Position numbers and translations under genes: made by a program
In this document: piece by piece, positions 43,318 to 52,096 of the stretch
Numbering within the stretch: the first letter of the stretch is position 1
How the letters are laid out: each line of letters starts with the position of its first letter
DNA from: Chloroflexota bacterium
GTDB taxonomy: Bacteria > Chloroflexota > Limnocylindria > Limnocylindrales > CSP1-4
Direction: 5' to 3'
Assembly (NCBI GenBank): GCA_021783095.1
Contig: JAJXUG010000005.1
Location: 38,651 to 102,650, forward strand
Length of the DNA stretch: 64,000 bases
The notes under the pieces: generated by a model
Databases searched by the model: none
What the model was told of the DNA's origin: nothing
The model's input: the letters and a program-made list of their open reading frames with translations, nothing else

Positions 43318-43428
43318 GGGATGCCTCCACTTCTTCGACGAGAGAACACCATTACCTCGGGATAACGCCAACCGCAGCCCGGGCGAGTGCCAGGACTGGC
43401 TTGGTGGCGACCGTGGTCGCGGCGACGT

Positions 43429-44670
43429 TCACTGATGCTGGCCCTCGAGCCGTGTGACAGCGTCCTCGGCGTACAAGACGCCGTCGCGGACCATCGCGTC
43501 GATGTCCGCCGACGAGTAGCCCAGATCCTCCGCCACGGCGCGGTTGTGTTGCCCGAGCAGCGGCGCCGCGCTGCGCGGGGACGTGTCACAACCCGAGAAC
43601 CTGAACGGAAGATTGGGCATCGTGATCCTGCCGAGGACCGGATGCTCCTGCTGGACCAGCATCCCCCGGGCGATGACTTGCGGGTCGGCGATGACCTCGT
43701 CGATTCGCTGGACTCTGGCGCACGGCACGCGCGCGGCCCGGAGCGCCGCGACACACGCGTCCACGGATGGCTGCGCCATGGCCCACTCGCGAACGATGGC
43801 CAGGATGGCGTCGTGATGCGAGTTGCGCCCGACGAGGGTGTGGTAGCGCGTGTCGTCCGCCATGTCCTGGCCACCCACCACGAGAGCCAGGCGCTTCCAC
43901 ACGTCATCGACCTGCGCCGCGAGCACGAAGTCACCGTCGTGACTCCTGAACACTCCGTAGAGCGTGGATTGTCGGAGATCGCGACCCGTCTGCGCCGGGA
44001 TCTCGGACCCGCCGCTGAGCATGTAGCTCTGGATCGCATACTCGTGGATCGAGACCATGGAGTCGAGGAGCGCGACGTCGACGTGCTGGCCTCGTCCCGA
44101 CGTCGCCCGCCCGAAGAGCGCGGCACAGACAGCGGCCACGCCGTGCATGCCGGCATACATGTCGGCCACCGCGATGCCGAACAAGGGTGGCGTCTCCCCC
44201 GGCGTTCCGAGCATCGCCATCGCCCCGCTCCTCGCCTCGACGATCAAGCCGAACCCTGGCTGGTCGGCGTCCGGTCCGGTGTGGCCATAGGCCGAGACGG
44301 AGCAGTACACGAGCCGGTCGTTGCGCTCCGACAGCCGCTCGTAGCCGAGCCCAAGCCTGTCGAGCGCCCCGGGTCGGTAGTTCTCCACGAACACGTCGGC
44401 GGTGTCGATGAGCCGGTAGAGGAATTCCAGACCCCGCGGCTCCCTGGCGTCGACGCACACCCCCTGCTTGTCCATGTTCTGCTGCAGGTAGTAGCCACTC
44501 TGCCCGTCGACGTGGAACGGATGCGTGCGGCCCGCGTCCCCCGCCGGGGGTCGCTCCACCTTGATCACCTCGGCGCCCAGGGCGGCGAGACTGCGCGCAA
44601 TGAATGGACCAGCCAAGAAGTGGCTGTAGTCGATGGCCCGCACCCCTGCGAGGGGCCGTGGCTGGCTCAT
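43429..44670 (-). CDS. Family III CoA-transferase (CaiB/BaiF), copy A
   Basis: 413-residue CoA-transferase. N-terminal PLAGVRAIDYSHFLAGPF and EVIKVERPPAGDAGR are standard; the catalytic aspartate lies in FGIAVADMYAGMHG near residue 170, followed by ALFGRATSGRGQHVDVAL. It moves CoA between short- or medium-chain carboxylates. It overlaps the MaoC-like gene by four bases, a pairing that fits activation then hydration of an unsaturated acid. Substrate unknown. Confidence 0.92.
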   Translation of the reverse strand: MSQPRPLAGVRAIDYSHFLAGPFIARSLAALGAEVIKVERPPAGDAGRTHPFHVDGQSGYYLQQNMDKQGVCVDAREPRGLEFLYRLIDTADVFVENYRPGALDRLGLGYERLSERNDRLVYCSVSAYGHTGPDADQPGFGLIVEARSGAMAMLGTPGETPPLFGIAVADMYAGMHGVAAVCAALFGRATSGRGQHVDVALLDSMVSIHEYAIQSYMLSGGSEIPAQTGRDLRQSTLYGVFRSHDGDFVLAAQVDDVWKRLALVVGGQDMADDTRYHTLVGRNSHHDAILAIVREWAMAQPSVDACVAALRAARVPCARVQRIDEVIADPQVIARGMLVQQEHPVLGRITMPNLPFRFSGCDTSPRSAAPLLGQHNRAVAEDLGYSSADIDAMVRDGVLYAEDAVTRLEGQHQ

Positions 44671-45116
44671 GTCGATCTCCGAGGGACCATCAGGCGGTGC
44701 TCACCCTTCTGGACGACCTCGCCCCGCTGGTTCACGAGTCCCGCCGCCACCGCCACGATGCCCCAGCCCGGCCGGCTCCGCGACGGACGCATCTCCGCGA
44801 CGCGGAACATGACGTGCACCTCGTCGCCGATCTTGATGGGCGCGGCGAAGTCCCAGGTCCAGCCCAGCGACATGCCCGGTCGGAAGCGATAGTCGCTCTG
44901 CGTCTTCAGCCCATCGGCGATTGCAAGCCCGAGCAGCCCGTGGGCAACCCGCGTGCCGAACGGCGTGGTCCGGGCGTAGTCCTCGTCGATGTGCAGCGGC
45001 GTGTGGTCCCCGCTCAGGTCCGCGTAGCTGTCGATGAGAGCTGCGGTCACCAGCCGCGTCGGGCTGACGCCTTCGTCCCCCACGCGCGCGTCGTCCCAGT
45101 ACCGTTCGACAGTCAT
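44667..45116 (-). CDS. MaoC-like acyl dehydratase (hot-dog fold)
   Basis: 149-residue R-specific hydratase-like protein. The hydratase motif is complete: YADLSGDHTPLHIDEDYA and then PFGTRVAHGLLGLAIADG, with the catalytic Asp and His. The start at 45116 is chosen by family N-terminus (YWDDARVGDEG). It directly precedes CoA-transferase A, so it probably hydrates or dehydrates the CoA ester made by that enzyme. Confidence 0.9.
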   Translation of the reverse strand: MTVERYWDDARVGDEGVSPTRLVTAALIDSYADLSGDHTPLHIDEDYARTTPFGTRVAHGLLGLAIADGLKTQSDYRFRPGMSLGWTWDFAAPIKIGDEVHVMFRVAEMRPSRSRPGWGIVAVAAGLVNQRGEVVQKGEHRLMVPRRST

Positions 45117-45120
45117 CGCT

Positions 45121-45510
45121 TCACGCCTCGGTACTGTGTCGAGGGTCGATCGCCAGGGCGAGCCCGACCGAGCCGGTGCTGGCCTGCATGAGTTCCAGTT
45201 CGAGACCGTCCGGCAGCCGCAGCCAGTTCCGCCCCTTCGGGAGGGCCTCGACGCCGAACGCCTCGGCTGCCTCCAGGGCGGCTGCAAGGTCGTCGCACAT
45301 CACGCCGATGTGGGCAAGGCGGCCTTCCTGGCCCGCGAAGCCCGGCGCTGCCAGAAGCTGGATGCCGCCGACTGACCAGTACTGCCGCGGATCGTCCGGC
45401 GGCCCGTCGTACTCGCGGGCGGTCATGCCAAGGACCTCGCGGAGGAACCGGATGTGCCACTGGATGTCCCGAACCCGGACCGCCACGTGTTCGACGTAGG
45501 CACGAGTCAT
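45121..45510 (-). CDS. VOC/glyoxalase-fold protein
   Basis: 129-residue vicinal-oxygen-chelate protein with two beta-alpha-beta-beta-beta modules: YVEHVAVRVRDIQWHIRFL at the start and RLAHIGVMCDDLAAALEAAE in the middle, with a metal Glu probable in LELELMQAS. Such proteins include glyoxalases, epimerases and dioxygenases. It sits between the PanE-like reductase and the MaoC-like gene in a compact operon. The reaction is unknown. Confidence 0.8.
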   Translation of the reverse strand: MTRAYVEHVAVRVRDIQWHIRFLREVLGMTAREYDGPPDDPRQYWSVGGIQLLAAPGFAGQEGRLAHIGVMCDDLAAALEAAEAFGVEALPKGRNWLRLPDGLELELMQASTGSVGLALAIDPRHSTEA

Positions 45511-45511
45511 T

Positions 45512-46450
45512 TCACTCCCCTGGCCGTCGCGGAAGCCCACTCTCGAGGCCCTTGACACAGGCGACCAGCACGCGGTTCACGGGGGTGGCGACGCCCCAGC
45601 GCTCACCGAGGCGAACGACCGCGCCGTTCACGAAATCGATCTCGGTCACCGAACCCCTCTCGAGACCGGCGAGCATCGAGGCCTTGAACTCCGCGGGCAT
45701 CCCGTCCGCGGCGATCCTCCAGGAATCCTCCGGCCGCGACGTGGACAGTGGCACGCCGCTCACCTGGGCCACGGCCATTGCCTCGCTGACGGCGGCGATC
45801 GCCGCCGCCTCGATCTCGGGCACCTGGTACAGACGCCCGTACTCCAGATGGGTGATGGCACTGAGCGCCCCCGTGGCGACGTTGACCAGCAGCTTGTCCC
45901 ACATGAGCGTCGTGATGTCGTCCCGCACCGTGGTGGCGAGGCCGGCGCAGTCGAACTCCGCGGCGATCGCCACCGCACGATCGCTGATGGACCCGTCGAG
46001 TTCGCCCAGATACGTGTGTCGACTGCGAACACTCACAACCACGCGGGCGGGTCCGATCATGGTTCCGCCGACATAGGTGCGGCCTGCGAGCACGCGGTCG
46101 GTGCCCAGCAGGCGCGCCAGGATGTCCTCGCTGCCGAGCCCATTTTGCAGAGTCAGCGCGACTGTCCGCTGGCCGAACAGGGAGCGGGCCGACTCGATTG
46201 CCGCCTCCGTGTCGAATGCCTTGACGACCACCACCACCAGGTCGACCACGCCGATCGCCCCCGCGTCGGTGGCCACCCGCACGCGGACGACTCGCTCGTG
46301 CTCGCCCTCGCGCACCAGGAGCCCGCGCGCGTTCATCTCAGCGGCGCGCTCCGCGGACCGGCCGACGATCCACACGTCGGAACCCGCTTCGGCGAGCTCC
46401 GCGCCGATGGCGCAGCCGAGCGCCCCGGCGCCGAGCACGGCGATCCTCAT
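45512..46450 (-). CDS. 2-dehydropantoate 2-reductase-like (PanE/ApbA) protein
   Basis: 312-residue NADPH-dependent reductase. MRIAVLGAGALGCAIGAELA is the Rossmann start; MWDKLLVNVATGALSAITHL carries the catalytic Lys and helix of the C-terminal ApbA domain, and GMPAEFKASMLAGLERG the conserved KxSML-type motif. In catabolic operons PanE paralogues reduce various 2-oxoacids rather than ketopantoate, which is likely here given no pantothenate genes nearby. Confidence 0.88.
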   Translation of the reverse strand: MRIAVLGAGALGCAIGAELAEAGSDVWIVGRSAERAAEMNARGLLVREGEHERVVRVRVATDAGAIGVVDLVVVVVKAFDTEAAIESARSLFGQRTVALTLQNGLGSEDILARLLGTDRVLAGRTYVGGTMIGPARVVVSVRSRHTYLGELDGSISDRAVAIAAEFDCAGLATTVRDDITTLMWDKLLVNVATGALSAITHLEYGRLYQVPEIEAAAIAAVSEAMAVAQVSGVPLSTSRPEDSWRIAADGMPAEFKASMLAGLERGSVTEIDFVNGAVVRLGERWGVATPVNRVLVACVKGLESGLPRRPGE

Positions 46451-46533
46451 CGCGGCCCTCCGCTCAATGGCATCCGTCCGGCCAGGGTGTCCTGGGCCCT
46501 AGCATCCCGAGACCATGGGACCAATCGGACGAG

Positions 46534-47946
46534 TCAGTCGACGGCGGTCCCGTAGAACTCGCCGAACAGCTCCTGCTCCGAGGGTCGATCCTCGGGGATA
46601 GGCCGGCTCACCCACGTCACGTTCATGTAGTGCTTGAGGTGGATGTTCTCCGAGGTGGCGTTGCCACCCCACGTCCCGCACCCGAGGCTCGAGGTCATGG
46701 GCATCCCGTTCGTGAACGAACCGGCGTTGGCCTTCGACTGAGGCTGGCGGACCATGATCCGCGAGACGGGGGCCACCCTAGCCAGCCCGTCGATGCGATC
46801 GTCATCGTGCGAGTAGATGCCGCATGAATGCCCCTTGCCGCCGACCTCGAAGATCTGCTCCACCATGCGGAGCGCGTCGTCGAACGCCTCGTACCGGAAC
46901 AGCGACAGCACGACGCAGAGCTTTTCGCTGGAGAAGGGGAACTCGCGCCCGATGTTCTCTTCCTCGACCATGATGAAGCTGCGATCGGTCGGCACGGTGA
47001 ACCCGGCGAGCTCCCCCAGCCGCTGCGCCGAGACCGCAACGGTATCCGGGAGCCGGTGCCCCTCGTCGTCCCACAGGACGCGCTGCAGCCTGGCCTTCTC
47101 GTCGGCGCAGGCAAGATACCCGCCCTCCCGCTCCAGGTGGCTCCGGAACGAGTCGTAGATCGAGTCCTGGACCAGCAGGTTGCCGTCCGCCGAGCAGCCC
47201 GAGCCGTAGTCGGATGTCTTGCTCAACCGAGTGTTGCGGGCGGCTTGGTCGAGCTCGGCGGTCTCGTCGATGATGACCGTGGAGTTGCCGCTGCCGACGC
47301 CGTACGCAGGCGTGCCCGAGCTGTAGGCCGCCCGGACCATGTCCTTGCCACCGGTTGCCTGCACCAGGTCGCACGACGCCATGAGGTACTGCGCGGCCGG
47401 GATGCTGGGGCGCTCGATGCACTGCAGCAGGTCGGACGGCACCCCCTCCCGGGCAAGGGCGTCCCGCATGATCCTCACGGTCTCGATGGTGGTCAGTCGG
47501 CTGCGAGGGTGGGGCGAGAAGATGACGGCATCCCGGCACTTGATCGCGAAGAGGGCCACGCCCGCAGGTGTCAGCTCCGGATTCGTTGTCGGTATCAGCG
47601 AGGCGATCACCCCGACCGGTTTCGCGTACTTGACGATCCCGCGCTCGGGCAGATCCTCGATGACGCCCACGCTCTTCTGGCGCAGCACGTCGCGGAGGAT
47701 CCCCATGATCTTGAATCGCTTGGAGATCCGACTCACCGGGTCCCCGAGCCGGCTCTCCACGACGCTCATCTCGGCCAGGCGCGTGAACGTGGCCTCGTTG
47801 GCCACCGCCCAGGCGACGGCCTGGCACAGCCGGTCGACGTCGGCCTGTGACGCCGAGGCAGTCTTGGCCGCTGCAACTCGCGCGCGGGAAACCAGTTCGT
47901 CGATGTGCTCGCGCTCTGCGTCGGTGATTGGCCGTGTCGTCGCCAT
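46534..47946 (-). CDS. CoA-acylating aldehyde dehydrogenase-like protein
   Basis: 470-residue aldehyde dehydrogenase of the acylating (EutE/AdhE/sulfoacetaldehyde dehydrogenase) branch. VIASLIPTTNPELTPAGVAL, then a catalytic cysteine in KTSDYGSGCSADGNLLV near residue 245; the C-terminus SLGCGTWGGNATSENI is typical of this branch. It converts an aldehyde to an acyl-CoA with NAD(P). The aldehyde could come from the ThDP enzyme or aldolase steps of this cluster. Substrate assignment to sulfoacetaldehyde, succinate semialdehyde or acetaldehyde is not possible from sequence alone. Confidence 0.88.
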   Translation of the reverse strand: MATTRPITDAEREHIDELVSRARVAAAKTASASQADVDRLCQAVAWAVANEATFTRLAEMSVVESRLGDPVSRISKRFKIMGILRDVLRQKSVGVIEDLPERGIVKYAKPVGVIASLIPTTNPELTPAGVALFAIKCRDAVIFSPHPRSRLTTIETVRIMRDALAREGVPSDLLQCIERPSIPAAQYLMASCDLVQATGGKDMVRAAYSSGTPAYGVGSGNSTVIIDETAELDQAARNTRLSKTSDYGSGCSADGNLLVQDSIYDSFRSHLEREGGYLACADEKARLQRVLWDDEGHRLPDTVAVSAQRLGELAGFTVPTDRSFIMVEEENIGREFPFSSEKLCVVLSLFRYEAFDDALRMVEQIFEVGGKGHSCGIYSHDDDRIDGLARVAPVSRIMVRQPQSKANAGSFTNGMPMTSSLGCGTWGGNATSENIHLKHYMNVTWVSRPIPEDRPSEQELFGEFYGTAVD

Positions 47947-48048
47947 ACCGTAGCCTCTCCAGTTCCACTGCCTGACGCCCCGCCGAGTCCCCGGTCAGGC
48001 AGACATCTCGGTCTCGCCCAGACGTCGGTGGCGCGTTGTTACCCTTCC

Positions 48049-48438
48049 CTAACTGGACGACGGATTGGATCCATCAGCCTCCGGAGATCTGTCGCGCTCG
48101 GCCGGCCTCTCCCGCTCGATAACGCCGAGCGCCTCCCCTGCCAGATCGAGGATCTGCTGAAGCGTTCTGCCCAGCGCCGTCCGTTCATCGGACCTGAGCA
48201 ACCGTTCGCCCCACTCCGACAGGCTGACGTCCAGGAGATCGAGATCCATGGTGATGGCGCTCACGAGGTTGGCGACATCGGTCTCGTGGATGTACCGGAT
48301 GCCGCCCCGCTCGATGTGCGCGTACGGCGCCTCGGCCAGCCAGCGCTGGCAGTAGCGCACCGGGTCTTCGCCCTCCTGGGAGGGGAACGGGTAATCCTCG
48401 TCGCCTGGCAACCAGTCGATGCCTCCCCGATCGTTCAC
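48049..48438 (-). CDS. Hypothetical protein, 129 residues
   Basis: Acidic soluble protein of unknown family. It begins MNDRGGIDWLPGDEDYPFPS; the middle has a helical stretch (LVSAITMDLDLLDVSLSEWG) and the C-terminus is a Ser/Pro/Asp-rich tail. No signal peptide, membrane segment or cofactor motif is seen. It lies between the acylating aldehyde dehydrogenase and the Liv-type ABC transporter, same strand, and could be a small accessory or regulatory protein of that cluster. Codon usage matches its neighbours, so I treat it as a real gene. Confidence 0.6.
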   Translation of the reverse strand: MNDRGGIDWLPGDEDYPFPSQEGEDPVRYCQRWLAEAPYAHIERGGIRYIHETDVANLVSAITMDLDLLDVSLSEWGERLLRSDERTALGRTLQQILDLAGEALGVIERERPAERDRSPEADGSNPSSS

Positions 48439-48522
48439 AAGGAACCCTCCTCACTGGCGTCGAACGGAATCTGGACGGCTGATTGCGTTCGGACGGTCAT
48501 GAATCTCAACCAGATCCATCGT

Positions 48523-49275
48523 TCACAGCCCCAGGTAGACTCTTCGGACTTCAGGGTCGCTCTGCAGTTCACCGGAGCTCCCGGCCAGCACTGCACGCCC
48601 GTTCTCCAACACGATGCACGTGTCCGCGACAGCGAACGTGAGCTCGGCGTTCTGTTCGACCAGCAGCAGGCTCACACCCGTCGTGCGCAACCTGGACAGC
48701 ACGTCTGCCACTTCGTCGACGAGCACGGGCGCCAGGCCCATGGATGGCTCGTCGAGGACGACGAGGGTCGGCTGCGACATGAGCGCGCGGCCGATGGCCA
48801 GCATCTGTTGCTCTCCGCCGCTGAGGCCGCCCGCGAGACGGCCGCGGCGCGTCTCCAGCTTGGGGAACAACTCATAGATCTCCGCAAGCCGGGCTCGGAC
48901 GTGGGCGTCCCACCGCTTGCGGTACGCGCCAAGGAGCAGGTTCTGCTCGACTGTGAGACCTGCGAAGATGCGTCGGCCCTCCGGCACGTAGCCGATGCCG
49001 GCCCACACCACTTCGTGCGACTTGGCCCGCATGAGATCTGTCGAGCCGTAGGCGATCCGCCCGGTCCTGCGCGGCACCAGATCGAACATCGCCTTCAGGA
49101 TCGAGCTCTTCCCTGCGCCATTCGCGCCAATGATCGCGACGGCTCCGCCCTGCGGAACGGAGAAGGAAACGTCACGCACAGCCTGCACGCCACCATAGAA
49201 GACCGAGAGTTGCTCGACGACCAATGAGCTCGCGGTCGGAGCTTCGCGTGTCGTGGGCATCGTCAGGGCACTCAT
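48523..49275 (-). CDS. livF: Branched-chain-type ABC transporter ATPase, LivF family
   Basis: 250-residue ABC ATPase: Walker A IGANGAGKSSILKAM near residue 50, signature LSGGEQQMLAIGRALM, Walker B LVVLDEPSMGLAPVL, all intact. It shows the LivF-type phrase GYVPEGRRIFAGLTVEQNLL. It overlaps the LivM-LivG fusion by four bases. Substrates of this class include amino acids, urea, short amides and aromatic or aliphatic carboxylates; the cluster context favours a carboxylate. Confidence 0.93.
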   Translation of the reverse strand: MSALTMPTTREAPTASSLVVEQLSVFYGGVQAVRDVSFSVPQGGAVAIIGANGAGKSSILKAMFDLVPRRTGRIAYGSTDLMRAKSHEVVWAGIGYVPEGRRIFAGLTVEQNLLLGAYRKRWDAHVRARLAEIYELFPKLETRRGRLAGGLSGGEQQMLAIGRALMSQPTLVVLDEPSMGLAPVLVDEVADVLSRLRTTGVSLLLVEQNAELTFAVADTCIVLENGRAVLAGSSGELQSDPEVRRVYLGL

Positions 49276-51068
49276 CCCACCGTTACCGGAGCACCTGCCA
49301 CGGCCGCGCGCCGCCCGAGGTAGGCTTCGACGACCGCGGGGTCGTGGCTGACGATCGCCGGCTCTGACTCGATCAGCAACTGCCCGAAGTTGAGGACTGC
49401 CACCCGGTCGCAGAGAGACATCACCAGGGACATGTTGTGCTCGATCAGCACTACGTTGACCCCCACGCGCCGGACGTCCCTGAGGATGTCACCCAGCTCG
49501 CGGACCTCGTCTCCATTCAGACCAGCCGCGGGCTCGTCCAGCAGCAGCAGTCGGGGTTCGCCCGCAAGCGCGCGGGCGATCTCCACGCGACGCTGCAACC
49601 CGTACGGCAACTCGCCGGGCAGTTGCTTCGCCACCGCCGAGAGACCCAGTCCATCGAGAATCTCAAGCGCCTTACGCCGTGCCTCGCGGTCGCGCGCAGC
49701 GCCTCGCCACGGAGCGACCGCATATTCCCAGAGACGACCAGACCGGCGAATGCCCACCTGCGTGTTCTCCAGCACGGAGAGCGATCGGAACAGGCGAACG
49801 TTCTGAAACGTTCTCGCCACACCGATCTGCGACAGCTGGTCCGGACGCCGCCTGAGCACGTTGACCCCGAGGACCGTCACCGTTCCACCGTCTGCTCGGT
49901 AGAGGCCGGTGAGCACGTTGAACAGCGTGGTTTTGCCCGACCCGTTCGGCCCGACAATGCCCTGGATCACGCCGCCGTGAATGTCCAGGGTCACATCGTC
50001 GAGCGCCCTCAAGGCTCCGAACCGCTTGCTCAGCCCCGTCACGCCGATGACGGTCCCGTCAATGGCCGCCACGGGATCAGCCTGCGCCAGTCGACCTGCA
50101 TATGGCGCGATCTGCACGGTGGTCCCGCTTGCGTGCCGCGTGCGCGCGAGTCGCCACGTTCTGTACGCGAGACCTGCGAGGCCCATGGGGGCCGCGACCA
50201 CCACGGCGACCTGGAGCACGCCATAGCCGAGCTGCGCATAGTTCTGGAAGTTGATGAGCAGCGACTGGGCCACAATGACCAGGATCGCTCCGGCTGCCGA
50301 CCCGTAGATGCTCTGGCGACCACCAATCATCATCATGGCCAGCAGCTCGAACATCACGAAGATGCTGAAGGTGTCCGGACTGACATACCCGATCAGGCCC
50401 GCGTAGAGGTTGCCGGCCAGTCCGGCAAAGAGCGCGCCGAATGCAAACGCGGCCACGCGCATCGCTGCCACGTGGATCCCGATGGCTGCGGCGGCGACAT
50501 GGTCATCGCGCATCGCTCGAAGCCGAAGGCCGAGTCCGCTGCCCCGGATGAAGTCGGCATAGAGCAGGCCGAGAACCAGCGCGCCGAGCAACAAGTAGAA
50601 ATACTGATGGTCCGTATTGAACGAGATACCCAGCAGGCCAGGGCTCGGGATGTTCGAGATTCCAGCCGCGCCACCCAGCAGGGGAGCATTGGCAGCGAAA
50701 CTGCTGAACGCAATCGCCAGGCCGAGGGTAACGATCCCCAGATAGTGGGACTGCATGCGCAGCGCCGGGAGACCCAGGAGGAGGCCGGCTGCCAGCGCGA
50801 GCAGGACGCTGACCGGCAGGGTGGCCCAGAAGTCCCAGTGGAATGTGGTGGTCAGAACGGCGGTCGTGTACCCGCTGATGCCAAAGACCGCGACTTGTGC
50901 CAGGTTGATCTGGCCCGCCACTCCCTGAGTGAGCGAGAGGCCGACGGCCAGAATGGCGAAGATCAGCGCGACGTCAAGCGTGTGGACGGCATACCCATCG
51001 AGCGCGCCGGAACCGGCGACGGCCACAGCCACGACCACGAGCCAAAGGAGCCAACGCTGCAGATTCAT
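49272..51068 (-). CDS. Fused LivM permease and LivG ATPase
   Basis: 598-residue fusion. Residues 1-about 315 form a LivM-type permease with about nine membrane segments and the LivM motif VLTGLAIAF-like region plus RAMRDDHVAAAAIGIHVAAM. A short linker leads to a LivG-type ATPase (about 345-590) with Walker A GPNGSGKTTLFNVL, signature ELPYGLQRRVEIARAL and Walker B LLLLDEPAAGLN. Separate LivM and LivG are the usual case; the fusion ties one ATPase to one permease. It overlaps LivH and LivF at ATGA-type junctions. Confidence 0.92.
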   Translation of the reverse strand: MNLQRWLLWLVVVAVAVAGSGALDGYAVHTLDVALIFAILAVGLSLTQGVAGQINLAQVAVFGISGYTTAVLTTTFHWDFWATLPVSVLLALAAGLLLGLPALRMQSHYLGIVTLGLAIAFSSFAANAPLLGGAAGISNIPSPGLLGISFNTDHQYFYLLLGALVLGLLYADFIRGSGLGLRLRAMRDDHVAAAAIGIHVAAMRVAAFAFGALFAGLAGNLYAGLIGYVSPDTFSIFVMFELLAMMMIGGRQSIYGSAAGAILVIVAQSLLINFQNYAQLGYGVLQVAVVVAAPMGLAGLAYRTWRLARTRHASGTTVQIAPYAGRLAQADPVAAIDGTVIGVTGLSKRFGALRALDDVTLDIHGGVIQGIVGPNGSGKTTLFNVLTGLYRADGGTVTVLGVNVLRRRPDQLSQIGVARTFQNVRLFRSLSVLENTQVGIRRSGRLWEYAVAPWRGAARDREARRKALEILDGLGLSAVAKQLPGELPYGLQRRVEIARALAGEPRLLLLDEPAAGLNGDEVRELGDILRDVRRVGVNVVLIEHNMSLVMSLCDRVAVLNFGQLLIESEPAIVSHDPAVVEAYLGRRAAVAGAPVTVG

Positions 51069-51937
51069 ACGCGGCTGATCGTGTGTTCGCCGAAGATGCC
51101 GGTCGGCCGCAGCGAAATGAGCAGCGCGAACGTGACGAACGTCACGACCTCGCCATATCCCTGGAACATGCCGGTGGCGAAGGAGTCCAGCAGCCCGATC
51201 GCCAACCCTCCGACGATGGCCCCGGGTATGCTGCCGAACCCACCCAGCATCGCCGCCGCGAACGCCCGAATTCCGAGCGAGACACCAACTGTGGGCTCGA
51301 CGTAGAGGAGGGGTGCCGCGAGGTTGCCCGCGATCGCGGCGAGGGCGGATCCAATAGCGAACGCGATCGCGTTCATCCGGCCGACGTCGATCCCCATCGC
51401 CGACGCCGCCTGAAAGTCCATCGCGGACGCCTGCATGGCCAGTCCCAGCTTGGTTCGCCCAAGGAACAGGTACAAGGCCGTCCCAATGGCCGCCGCCGCC
51501 ACGAGGATCATGAGGTCGTACGGCTGCACGATGATCCCAGCGATGTCAATCGGCGCTGCCCCGAAGGGAATGCGTACGGCCTGCCCGGCCGTGCCCCACA
51601 CGATGATGGCCCCGCTTTGCAGCACGATTCCGAAGCCGAGCGTGCCGATCAGCATGAGGTCGAGGTCCTTGTTCTCGAGCGGACGCAGGATCCGCTCTAT
51701 GCCGATGCCCACCGCCGCCGTGAGCAGCGTGGACGCCACCATCGCGACCGCGACGGGGAGCCGGAAACTGAGGATCATCGTCGAGCCCAGGTAGGCCCCG
51801 AGCATCAGGACGTCGCCATGGGCGAAGTTCACGAGGGCCATGGTCCGGTAGATCAGGCTGAAGCCCAGCGCCACGAGGGCATAGATGGCCCCGAACGTGA
51901 GTCCCCCGACCACAGTCTGGACGAATACCTCCACCAC
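51065..51937 (-). CDS. livH: Branched-chain-type ABC transporter permease, LivH family
   Basis: 290-residue polytopic permease. GLTFGAIYALVALGFSLIYR then NFAHGDVLMLGAYLGS is the family N-terminal signature, and GGFGSIPGAIVGGLAIGLLD the conserved C-terminal region. It forms the membrane channel with the LivM half of the fusion. Start overlaps nothing upstream; the binding protein is encoded 160 bases upstream on the same strand. Confidence 0.93.
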   Translation of the reverse strand: MVEVFVQTVVGGLTFGAIYALVALGFSLIYRTMALVNFAHGDVLMLGAYLGSTMILSFRLPVAVAMVASTLLTAAVGIGIERILRPLENKDLDLMLIGTLGFGIVLQSGAIIVWGTAGQAVRIPFGAAPIDIAGIIVQPYDLMILVAAAAIGTALYLFLGRTKLGLAMQASAMDFQAASAMGIDVGRMNAIAFAIGSALAAIAGNLAAPLLYVEPTVGVSLGIRAFAAAMLGGFGSIPGAIVGGLAIGLLDSFATGMFQGYGEVVTFVTFALLISLRPTGIFGEHTISRV

Positions 51938-52096
51938 AGGCTCCGTGATAGGTGACGGTCAATGATTGCCCAGAGTGGGCGGCCACAGACATCGACGAAA
52001 CGAGTGTGTCATCCCGCTTCATACGTTCCCGACGACCCGTTGCTGGTGCGCCAGGCGCCTGCGGCCCCCACATCTCCCCCAGTGCCGAACCCGCCC

